A stretch of 64,000 nucleotides of DNA from Panax quinquefolius (Eukaryota; Streptophyta; Magnoliopsida; Apiales; Araliaceae): positions 44,154,189 through 44,218,188 of the forward strand of contig CM035163.1 in NCBI GenBank assembly GCA_020205615.1, read 5' to 3'. A program made the position numbers and the translations under genes. Of this stretch, positions 11,425-23,200 are shown piece after piece. How positions within the stretch are numbered: position 1 is the first letter of the stretch; each line of letters opens with the position of its first letter. The notes beneath the pieces were generated by a model that searched no databases, was not told where the DNA came from, and was given only the letters and a program-made list of their open reading frames with translations.

Positions 11425-13640
11425 TGTAGGTTATAAACCTTAGGTAGGGGTACCTTAGGCTATAACCACATAGATGATAAGGAATAAACTCAGTTCGAGT
11501 TTAAGTGATAAGAAATGAATTTATGAAATTCATCATTAAGTAAAGAAGAAGATAAATAAGATTTAAAGAAGAATCTTGAAGGGCTATAAGGATAAGAATT
11601 CGGAGTTACCTGACTCCAGTCATAGAGATGAAAAGTGATAATAAATAGACGATGTTTATAATATAAAAAGTGTAAATAAAATCATAATATAATATGATTA
11701 AAGAGAAGAATAAGATGATCATAGTATAAAACGATCGTAAGTATAAGGAGAAATGATTTCAAAATAAGATCACGACATGATCAGGTTAAATTATTAAATA
11801 ACATATGATATGTTAAGTGATTAGAATGATATAGCTTGACGCTATAAAGAGAAGCTACTATGAAATGGTACGATGTAAACTCAGAAAATAGTGGTAAATG
11901 TTAAGATACGGATTAAAGAAAATTCGTATTAAGAAAAGAGAAAGTTAAGATTATGTGGGTTTTTCAATCGAGGACTCATGTCAGCAGCTGAGTTGTTTGA
12001 TTCCTTGTATGGGCGGGGAATTTGTACTTGGTTTTAGAATCACTTAGCTTCCTGGTCGATATAGTGGTTAGGTTGACCAATTCTTTGTATGGGCGGGGAA
12101 TTATCCGCTTAGCTTCCTATATTGATTAGTGGCCGAGTTTGGTTTGACAACCACTTAGTTTCTTACATTGATAATCATTGGAACGTAATGTCGCACTGTT
12201 TGCTATATAACATGTTAAGAAGGTGATTCTTTTCTCATGTGTATAACAAATAGGTAGAGAATATAAGGTTAGTTGTGAGTTCTTAAAACTCATACTTATG
12301 GTAAGTTCATAACTCATAATCATATGGTATGTTTTGAACCCCTCAACGAATGGACGCCTATGGTCTGACTAGGATAAGTTCTTAAACTCATATGATTGTG
12401 GCAAGTTACTGAACTCATAATGTGTGGTAAGTTTGACGAACTATACTGGAGTATAGAAAAGTTGTGAATGGAGAATTGAGGATTGTAGAAATAGATAGAT
12501 TTATTAAGCAATGAATCATAAAAGAAAGTGAAGTTGATGGTGGAAGCATAGGTATTCCAAATCTTCTAGCTATGCTAGACTTCAAAGTTTTTGACATCAA
12601 GCTAAATTCGCACTGATGTTCCTTTCGAAATAAAATGAATTTTGTTATCAACAAAACATAGTGACAAGTGTGTATTTGTGAACTTTGGGACACTGACACA
12701 TCGTTACCAGTTGCGACCTGATAACATCAAAAATGATTTTCGATGATTTTGAGCTGTTTAAAGAAGAGTCTATGCTAATTTATTTCGGCTAGACAAAAAT
12801 TATTTGAGATGTCAAAATGTATTTTATGTATCATCAATGTATCATGGAACCTGATGTAGAATGATAAAAATGATGGAGTTATCAATACAGAATTACCTAG
12901 TGTGGGATGTGATCTAAAGATTGTCAGCCCACTATGGAATGATGTAGTATGACAAAGTCACACAATGACGAAATCCTCAAACGGACTGTAAATATAGTGC
13001 GGTATCATGACGTCATAAAATGATTTTCATAATTTTAAAGAAAAGTTAAGTGCCAATTAAATTTAGCCAGAAATGTTTCGATTGAAATTCGAATTATTGG
13101 TATACGTCTAAGCTATTTGATCCAGCTAGACAAATGTTTATTAAAAAAATTCAAAGTATTTTTTTGAAAATTTATCCCGAATCAAATTGTTTTGGTGCGG
13201 AATCCTATGATAAGATTGAGGTGAACTATGTTAATTGGATAAAATAATCCAATCTAGTAGCGTAAATATTCGCTAGACATGATTGATACGTTATGCATGA
13301 CGTAAGAGTACAATAGGCTAAACACCTAAAGTACTAGCAACGGTAGTTTACCTTCTTTGTGATTGTAAACATATCTAGTAATTTACTATTTTGCGATATA
13401 AATATCGTTAAAACTATGTGTTCATGGTCTATATGACCACTCAGCATGATTTGAAAAGTTTTAACTCCTTAGACTGAAGTCATGGAAGAATGTGATAGTA
13501 GCAGAGCTCCTCATAGTAGGAAGCAAGATGTACTCATTAAATTTAGCATGAAATCAAGTAAAGGTTAATTTGAAAACCTAGTTTTGATGAATGAAAGGAG
13601 TGGTGATTAGTAAACTGAAATTTCGAGGACGAAATTCTTA

Positions 13641-13653
13641 GAAGAAGGGGTGA
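13641..13653 (+). promoter_or_regulatory. Polypurine tract of inner LARD
   Basis: GAAGAAGGGGTGA lies directly before the 3' LTR and after TTTCGAGGACGAAATTC. That arrangement is typical of the 3' end of Tekay/Del chromoviruses and of elements that depend on them. Confidence 0.75.
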
Positions 13654-14168
13654 ATGTGACAACCCAAAAAATTATAAAATCTTGAATGATTAGAATAAAG
13701 GTTAAAGAATAAAACCTAGATGAGACTTTGAGGATGATTTATTTAAAATTTTCAAGTAAAACCTATATGGTTTCTTAATTGAATGAGAATAAGGAAATAT
13801 GGGTTACAAAATTTCAAAACCCTAGAAATGAATTGATATGTAATTGAATGAATATCAAGAATAAAGTATTATGATACCTGTAAAATTTGATGTGAATTGA
13901 ACAGTGTAAGAAATGTTATATTAATACAGGTGGAATTTTATTAACGAAATAAGATTTCACATGAAGAAAAGCTATGAGGTTAAACCAAGATGGGTATATG
14001 TATAGAAATATATATATACTTAGTAAGGTGCTATATATATATATTTTAGCAAGAGGAATAATGAATTAAGTTAATGATATAAGGATCAAGATAAAATTAT
14101 GTTAGTAATGAACATAGCTTGAATGTGGGCCTTGATTGGAAAATAAGAAGATAAATAAGTTAAATTTA

Positions 14169-14222
14169 GGATCATTTACATAAATATACAACAAATAGAA
14201 ATATATTACAAGAATAGTGCAC
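14169..14222 (+). repeat. MULE left terminal inverted repeat
   Basis: These 54 bases pair with the reverse complement of 25282-25335. I count about 20 mismatches, concentrated in the middle. The outer GGA-CA-TTACAT and the inner ATTACAA-AATAGTGCAC segments are conserved, and the spacing is identical. Confidence 0.6.
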
Positions 14223-14779
14223 CAATTCAATAATTATGGTAAAAGTGCAATAATATATAATAATATCAATATAAGTGCAATCCATATCACAGAACCCAAA
14301 CCAACAAAAATAGAAACACCTTGATTCAAGGAGAAAACTACTCCACTTTATGCGACAGTTACCAACTAAACAAAACATTCGAAAATCGAGAAAAGAAACG
14401 AATGCTCCATAGAAGAACAATCTGAAAGCTTTTATAGATAATAACCATCTTTAACAGAGGATCAATCGAGAAGAAGCAGAAACATTCATACAAAAGAAGC
14501 CTAATTCGAAAGAACAGAGAAGCAAAAACAGAGTATCGGAAAATCGACATCCACAAACCGATCAAAGGTTTCCAAAACAGAAACAAAAGATTTAAACATA
14601 GATTGCAAACTGAATCTAGAAAGTGAATACAAAGGTACGAATCAGTTAATCTATATATTGAAATCATTTTTTGTTACCTTTGAATTCAACTGAGAGTGTA
14701 ACTTTTATCACAATAACAAAAAACAAAATAGAATATAAAAATTCACAGATTTATATTAATGTATCAAATCAGTAATATA

Positions 14780-15660
14780 AACGATTGTATGAAATAAATA
14801 TTAAATTATTCTTTGTTGTTCAATACAATTTTGTTACGCATACAAAGTTTTGGGGACATTCATATAAAGATTTTGTTACCTTGTTAAGTGTTAAGTATTT
14901 GGCAAATCACCTTCACGACATCATAATTTGTGTTTTATTTATAAAACGAATGAAAACAGTATTTTACAGGATCAAAGATACTAATAACGTATATTTTGGT
15001 TACTGTATAATGTTAATTTGGTAACCAATTAAATAGGATTTTTAATTCCAGTAACCAAATAGTATTTGTTACAAATACATATTTTGGAAGCATTTATATA
15101 AAAATTTGGCAACAATCATATAAAGATTTGGATTCCTTGTTTTTTGTGTTTAATATTTAGCATTTCATCTTCAGGACATCATAAATTGTGATGTGTTTAT
15201 AAACAAACTGAAAGCAGTTTGATGCATAATAATTGATACTAATTATGTCTACTTTTGTTACTGTAAAATGTTGCTTTGGTATCCAAATAATGAATAGACC
15301 TGACTTCAGTTATGTAATAGTATTTGATACATATTCAAAATTTTGACATAATTCAAATATTAGTTTTGGCAACATTCATATAAAAAGGTTTGGTTACCTT
15401 AATTTAAGATTTGATGTTTTAGTATTTCACCTTCAAAACATATTAATTTTGGATTTGAATATTTGATTATAAATTGGAAAAAACAGAATGATTCAAAAGT
15501 ATGTATACTAAAAATACATATTTTGGTCACTGTATAATGTTAATTTGGTTACCAATTAAATAATATAAATTATTTCAGTTACCAAAACGTATTTGTTACA
15601 CATTCATATTTTGTTACGCATACAAAGTTTTGGGAACATTCTTATAAAGATTTGGCCAGT
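14780..15660 (+). repeat. Degenerate tandem repeats in MULE 5' region
   Basis: Units of about 250-280 bp recur three to four times. Each contains a TACGCATACAAAGTTTTGG-like phrase (14836 and 15615), a TAATGTTAATTTGGT-ACC phrase (15007 and 15536) and a TATTTGTTACA phrase (15061 and 15590). The 79-residue ORF at 14785-15024 falls in these repeats and has no recognisable domain. Confidence 0.6.
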
Positions 15661-15703
15661 AATTACATTATTGTGTGAATGTTACTGTTTCAAATCTCGA
15701 ACC

Positions 15704-18502
15704 ATGGATATGCTTCCAATTGTAATTTACTTCAACAGAACGTGGACTGACAGTAGCCAATATAAAAATTTTGAACTTACCGGCCTACTAGTCCCTTCAA
15801 ATTATTCATTCACAGAAATGCACAACTTGATATGTACTACATTAAGTATAGACTACAACACAACGGAATTGTCAATCAAATTTCAGATTAAAAGCAACAT
15901 TCTTCCGATCAATGTGACAAATGAAGCAACCTTAAGATTCTATATGGAAGTCAGTAGAAATTCAGATGAACATGGCAAGTTTCCACTAATTATAGTTTCT
16001 GAATATAGCATTGGAGGGACTACAATCTTACATAACGTGATATATGAAGAAGAATATATAGTGCAAGCATAAATGCCAATGAGATTGACACAATGGAATT
16101 CTGAATTTGTATCGTTGGCAACACAAGAAGACCAAATTGAATCACAATATATTGAGCAGCTGGCAATTGAAGTTATTGACAAAGAAAAAGCTAGAAACTA
16201 GAACATAGCAAACACTAGAGAACAATGTGATGAGGTCATTTCAGATCCGAATAAGTTTGAAGTCAAAATACATCAAACTTACAAAGACAAGAAAATTCTT
16301 ACACAAGCAATAAGGCTACATTCCATAAGGCAAAACAGATAACACAAGGTTACAAGATCAAGTGGTAGAGATTTTGTTCTGGTATGTATAGGCAATGAAA
16401 ATTGCAAATGGAAACTAAGAGCATCAAAGTTTCGAAAAATAACTATGTTCAAGGTAAGAGAATTTAATGATGTACACACTTGTTCGTCCAACATACTGCT
16501 TGGAAATCACAGACAAGCAAATAGTCAGATGGTTAGTGAGTGCATAAAGCATAAATTAACGAACTTCAAGAAAATTTACACACCAACCAACATTGTGGAA
16601 GACATGATGACGGAGTATAATGTGTCCATATCCTACCAAAAAGCATGGAGATCAAAGAAAAAAGCAATGGAAAAAGTAAGAGGAAATCCACACGACTACA
16701 CTCTGATCCCTTCATAGTTGCACATGTTGCAAAAAACAAATCCAGGTAACAATTTTAAACTGTTTATTAAAATTTTCAAATATTTTGGTTACTCAAATTA
16801 AGAAATTTGGTTACCTACAAATACATGATTGGCTACTAACTGTTTTAATGAAATAAAACTAAAAACTAATTTTTGCAGCAAACAAATATCTACATAAAAT
16901 GAAACTATTAAATAGCATTTTAGATACCATCTGAACACTGTGCAAGACATTAAATTATAAGTAATTAGAGAGCAAAAGTAATACACATAGTAATCCTAAC
17001 TACAAATTTGGACAATATTTATTACATATAATTACATTAACCTTACTTTAAAATTCATATCAAGATCCATCACATCCTTGGAGTTGGAAAAAAATGGTCA
17101 CTTCAAATATCTCTTCTTCGCAATAGGAGCATCCATTGAAGAATGGCAACATTGTTTCCCAATCATTGTAGTTAATGGCACATTTATACAATCAACCTAC
17201 GGGGGTACACTGCTCATAGCAAGCACGCAAGATGCAAATAGGAACATTATACCGATTGCTTTTGCAGTTGTTGACAGTGAAAATGAATTATCATGGAGAT
17301 GGTTTTTCATCAAATTGAGAGATGCTTGTGGAGTTAGAGAAGGACAATGCATCGTTTCAGATAGACATGAAGTAATTATCAAGGGACTTAACTGTGTGTT
17401 CCCTGATGTCATGCACGGTTCATGCACCTACCATATTTTGAAAAATATAAAAAACAGATTCAAAAAGAAAGGGGAAGAAATAAAAAAAGCATACAACAAC
17501 GCAGCTTGTAGAGCTTACACCATTGAAGAATTCAACATACATATGGCTGAACTTGATGCAATTGATACTCGAATAAGGACATATCTGGAGGAAGAAGTTA
17601 AGCTAAAAAAGTGCACGAGGCTCCATGGAACTGTAAGCAGGTACTCAACAATGACTTCAAACACAGCTGAATCTATTAACAATGCAATCAAGAGAATTGG
17701 AGATCTTCCAGTTGCGTCAATGATTGAATGCCTACGGTGTATGGTTCAAATATGGTATTTCACAAGCAAACAATCAGCAATATTAACTTTCACAAACCTT
17801 TCCACAACAGCTGAGAGAATATTGCAAAATAATATCATCGAGTCAAAGAAACTTAAGGCCAGTCATAAAACTCTTAAATTGTTAACTGCATACCTTCAAA
17901 AAATTGCATTTTACATTTATAGGATACCACATAATGCATTTTTGGTTACCAGTATAAACTGTAAAAGTTACCAACAGTACATATGACTTTAATTATTCTA
18001 TCTATTCAAAAAAAAAGTTATTATACATACTAACTACAATATTACATTGTGTTGTAGGTTGAGACATCCAATCTAGTGATTTTCACTGTTTATGATGTCA
18101 CCGAACAATTTATCGTGGATATGGAACAAAAGACATGCACATGCCGAAAATTTCAATACCATGAGATGCCTTGCTCACATGTTGCTGATGTAATTAGTAA
18201 AAGGAATATGAGTTGTTATGATTTTTGCTCAAAATACTATTCAAAAAAAAACTTTGGTAGACACATATTCAACTTCCATCATGCCGTTAGATGACAAAGA
18301 GAAGTGGGATGTTCAAGACCAGATTAAAAACATATGTGTCAAACCACCAAATACAAGAAGACCAGCTGGAAGACCAAAGATTGCAAGGTACAAGCATGTA
18401 TCTAAAAATACAGTTCAGAATAAATGCAGTCATTGTCAAGAAAAAGGACACAACGAGAAAACATGCTATAATCCACCAATTTTGAGGCCAGGAATGTTCT
18501 AA
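15704..18502 (+). pseudogene. MULE transposase (mudrA-like), defective
   Basis: An apparent start ATG at 15704 opens an N-terminal exon that stays in one frame to about 16740, interrupted by stops near 16070, 16199 and 16340. It includes a MuDR-type DNA-binding region (about 16290-16560, 'FVLVCIGNENCKWKLRASKF'). After a putative intron (donor GTAACA at 16746) comes the MULE catalytic domain (17078-17960, 'FPIIVVNGTF' and 'CIVSDRHE'). A further exon from about 18058 has a SWIM zinc finger (CTCRKF...MPCSHV, 18140-18185), and a CCHC knuckle (KCSHCQEKGHNEKTC, about 18422-18468) follows. The first acidic catalytic residue, normally Asp in DGTF, is Asn here. A run of nine A's at 18243-18251 marks a frameshift between the SWIM finger and the C-terminal tail. 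The family cuts and pastes DNA in the nucleus; this copy should be inactive. Confidence 0.85.
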
Positions 18503-18509
18503 TATACTT

Positions 18510-20060
18510 CAACATCAAAAAAATTGTAACAGACTCCTTTATGGTTACTGAGGTTGCTCAATATCCATACATATTGTAATCATTTTATTGATTAAATAAA
18601 ACAAAATTTATATTGCACAATATTGAAATATGATTATTTTCATTAATTATATTTTAACAACAAGTAATTCTAACTTCAAATAACATAATATATAATGAGA
18701 TATATTTGTGTATATTTTGGTTACTAACTAAAACTAAAATAGTTACCTTTAAATGAAATTTTGACTACCTATTGTATAATGTAAAAAACAAATGCTATTA
18801 TAAACATTATTTAGGTAAATTTTAAATTAATATAACTATTTGGAAACCCAACATAATGTTTATTATAAACAATATATATTATTTGGGAACCAACTAAATC
18901 ATCATTTATTATAAACAAATATTGTTTAGTATTTGGAAACCCACAAACATATACATGTTTATTATAAACAAATATTTAGTATTTGCTAATATATGTTGTT
19001 TGGGAACCAACTAAACCATCAAAAAAAATACATGACATAAATTATAAACTGTGATATAATTTCCTGTTATGGCTGATTGGTTACTAACAATAACGAAAAG
19101 TATTAACTATATATGCAAATCTGCCAACCAATTGTATCATTAAAAAAATCTATCTAAATGATTTTTAAATTTGTACATAACTACAACTATTTGCACACCC
19201 ACAAATACTGATGATCATAATAGGAACCAACATTATTAATTTTAAAATGTTTTGAAGAATATATTGTTAATACTAATTGGATACCAAAAATAGTTCAAAT
19301 GGTTACCAAAATACGCAAATTTAGAAACCCATTGTACCATAAATAAAAATTTTAACAATAATATTTGCAAAAATAAAGTACAAGACAAAAAACAACAATG
19401 TGAGCCAACAAAACATACTCATACTTCCAATAGTATGAAATAAATACATCATTCAATCATCAGAATAAATACAAATACTGTTTAATATTTGTGAATATAT
19501 GTTGTTTGGGAACCAACTAAATACTGTTTAATAATTGGTAACCCACAAATACTGTTTATTATAAACAATATATGTTGTTTGGGAACCAACTAAACCATCA
19601 AAAAAAATACATGATATAAATTGTAAACTGTGATATAATTTCCTGTTATAGCTGATTGGTTACTAACAACAACGAAAAGTGTTAACTATATATGCAAATC
19701 TGGAAACCAATTGTATCATAAAAAAATCTATCTAAATGATTTTTAAATTTGTACATAAGTACAACTATTTGCACACCCACAAATACTGATGATCATAACA
19801 GGAACCAACATTATTAATTTTAAAATGTTTTGTAGAATATATTGTTAATACTAATTGAATACTAAAAACAGTTCAAATGGTTAACTGAGTATGCAAATTT
19901 AGAAACCCACTGTACCATAAATAAAAATTTTAACAATAATATTTGAAAAAATAAAGTACAAGAGAAAAAACAACAATGTGAGCCAACAAAACATACTCAT
20001 ACTTCCAATAGTATGAAATAAATACATCATTCAATCATCAAAATAATTACAAAATATTCC
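18510..20060. repeat. AT-rich spacer with tandem duplication of ~580 bp
   Basis: The spacer between the two convergent MULE genes holds two near-identical direct copies offset by about 579 bp: about 18990-19465 and 19570-20043. Both begin TATGTTGTTTGGGAACCAAC and end TCATTCAATCATCA. Shorter related phrases precede them (18880-18990). No coding capacity is seen. Such duplications commonly arise by unequal crossing over or slippage. Confidence 0.75.
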
Positions 20061-20279
20061 ACAACCAATAACCATATCAAATGGTATCAAATAAACAAAA
20101 AAATAAAATAAAAATAACATGATGCATAACCAAACTAGCCTTCACTAACGAATCTTCCTGGAAATTCTGAATCAGATTCATATCCACCCACTTGTTTGTT
20201 CCTTGCATGAGTGAACAAGTTGACACATAGTTTCTTACGGTAATGAAGGATTGGAAATGGTTTTGGCATTTCAAAAATC

Positions 20280-23200
20280 GTCTAATGAAGAAAATGTTCC
20301 GCAAAAGAAATTGTAAACATTCTACAATCGCTGAAAAAATAATAAAGATATAAAAAAAAATCAAAACAAACTTCATGATATATGGAAAACTGAAAAAATA
20401 TAAACAATGTAAACATACCATTCAATTTGTTTAGGCAGACCCTCGGTAAATTCGAGATCAATAATATCATGTTCTCCTTTGGTGCGGTATGGAACACTAT
20501 TGAAATCAATATCAGATATATTCTTCCAAAAACCGCATCTAGAAAAAATTATGGGAAGAATGAAAATATACGGCTCACACACATCCATAATATTTGTGCG
20601 CATTATATTCATGTTCTGTTGTAGAGAATTATGAACTACTAATACTCTGTGATGAACATCAAAAACCAGCAAAAACCAATGACCAGGAGCTAACATATGA
20701 ACGGGAAACATGACAAAATCAACGGTAACCCACGATGTGTTGACTTCCATAAGAAAGCCATGTATATACTTAGCTATATCACCAGAGCCCAACAACATAT
20801 TCTTATCACAATTTTTATTACAATATTCCCCATATAAATTGGCCAACTTGATATGGAACCAACAATCTGTTGTCGTAACCCTTATTTGAATTTTGTTCGA
20901 GTGTCTAGCCAGTTTACGAATGTAATACAAACAGATGTTGATGTGCTGAAACAAAAATAAAAATAGAATAGCAATCAAAAATAAACAAATTAAAAAAGAA
21001 AAATAATACTGTAACAGAATAGTAACCAATACATACACATATAGTAACCAATATGATTAGATAAGGTAACCGGAACTAACAAACATAATTACAAAAGTAA
21101 TAAAAAAGTTCACATCATTATCAAGCCACTGCCCAGGGGTCTTTAGCTTGTAAAACCACATTTTTGAGGATATTGACACAGACCTAAATCTGAATGAAGG
21201 CTCGATTTTGTCCTAGTTACCCGCAAATTTTTCAATCCTTCAAAACAATAACACATTGGAAAGATAAAAGAAATGATTTTATATCCTATTAAAAAACATA
21301 ATGTAAATATATGAAACTCAAATATATATACCTTTTCCTGTTATTTAATCCAATCTTAAACCACTGCTCAAACAGAACATCTTCAGCTTTCGAAGGCATA
21401 CTTCTACAAACATCTAGAAATGCTGACAGTCCTGTCCGTAATTGACTAACATCCACATCAGAAGAATTTGAATCAGCTTAACCGAACTTTGACATAAAAG
21501 GACTATTCAACACAACACTCTTTGCAGACACACGGACAGGCCTACCAAGAGGTTTTGATGCAGTTTTCTCAACTTCAACACAATGTAGTAAATTCTGAGT
21601 TGTTAACACCATCTCATCAAGTATCGACTTGTCTGATTCTTTAATTTTACTACCCTTTAATGTTTTACAAGACATGACACAAAAAACAAGGACAATATCA
21701 AATTAAAAATACAAAACATAATCAATATAAACATAAACACAATGACAAAGTAACTAATACAACATATGAAGGTAACTGCTGATTAAAAAAAATACCAAAC
21801 CTCAATGGGGGTAAAAACAACAATTTCTTTTTCACTAGATTGACTTAAAATATCAAAACTTGGAATGTCATTGATCTTTTCAGCCTGTTAAAAAAATACA
21901 ATTAATAAATGTAACACGTTAAAAAAATAACATTTAAAAAAAATTCTTAACCTTTCCATCCTCAACATGAATGTGAACCCCTCTAGGAGTATAAACAACA
22001 ATCTCTTTCCCATCAAAATTTAAACTGACATTCTTGTTCTCAATCTGTAAAAAAACAAAAAACAATATGCATTAAATTATTAACCATGAAAAAAAAAAAA
22101 CAAAAATAAATGTAAACCTTTGCATCCTCTTCTTCAAACTGATTCCCAACAACACCACCAACAGGAGGATCAACACTTCCTTTAAACTGTTTTGCATTGT
22201 AGGGAACTTCAACTACAACATCCTCCTCCACGGTCATAACATCATCAACTACAACATTAACATTACCACCATCAACATTCTCAGCCAACTCAACATCAAC
22301 ATCATCATCATCATTATCATCATCATCATCAACAAAATTAACATTTCAATGTTTGCTATAACTAGACTTACCATATAAATGCTTTCTAAACATCTTCTTT
22401 ATGTCCCTACAAATCTGAATATGAAACACTTGCAGTTGATCTTTTAACACCAAAATTCTCAATTTCTTTTTTCACCTCTATCACCTTACCTTCCAAAGGT
22501 TACACCCGTGCATCGATAACTTTTTTCACATCAGAAAGAGAAAACCTAAGATCTTTGTCCTTACTTGATGATTCAACTTTAATATCAGAAATTTTGGCTC
22601 CACTATCATGTCTATTAAAAAAATGAAAACCACCTAAACCCAACCGCACCTTTTCATCCTCCGTAGGAACAAGATTTTGAATAATCAACTGAAACATAAT
22701 AATATCAACAAAAATACCATATTGGAAACATTAATTATAAAACATAAACAAAACAGTACATAAAACAAAAAAAAATAAAAAACAGTAATCAATAACATAT
22801 ATAAGGGTAACCAAATTTAAAGCAAATGGTAACCAACATACCTGACCAGAACCAAAAACCAGGTCATTCAATTTCTCATTCTTAAGAGGCTTTCCTAACT
22901 CCCTCCATCTAAATAATCTGAATTCTACAGCATGATCATCAACACAAAATCCTCTGACTTTCAGAGTAAGAATTGTTTCAAACAAAAAAACTTGAAACAC
23001 ATAAGGTAATCCATTAAGTTTGTAAGATTTACAGTAACTATCTCTATAAAAATTGTAAATCACCCCACCATGCTTATCCTTCTTTACATGTCCCTTAACA
23101 ACAAGGGATAAAGAATTCTTTGTTTGTTGAAAAGTAAATTTTCCCCATGGATAACTTTTAATATCCCCATAAGACAAAAAGTTAAACAAAGCTACATCAA

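Larger units (their letters stand above)
11411..13654 (+). mobile_element. Inner LARD internal region, noncoding (2.24 kb)
   Basis: This lies between the two LTRs. It opens with a primer-binding site and closes with a polypurine tract but holds no gag, protease, RT or integrase motif in any frame. The ORFs on the minus strand at 12126-12699 are short, overlapping and without domains. The region holds a duplicated phrase, TTGTATGGGCGGGGAATT (about 12006 and 12085), and repeated 'ACTCATA-TGGTAAGTT' phrases near 12285-12440. Its last 600 bp are related to the outer LARD internal pieces at 52580-52809. Long LTRs with a short noncoding core fit the LARD class of non-autonomous elements. Confidence 0.75.

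Noticed and set aside
12126..12699. Overlapping minus-strand ORFs in the LARD core
   Set aside because: Short, overlapping in different frames, antisense to the element, no domain.
14172..14667. Hydrophobic minus-strand ORFs (82 and 102 codons) at the MULE left end
   Set aside because: Cys/Phe-rich translation of AT-rich sequence that includes the inverted repeat. Not homologous to anything I recognise.
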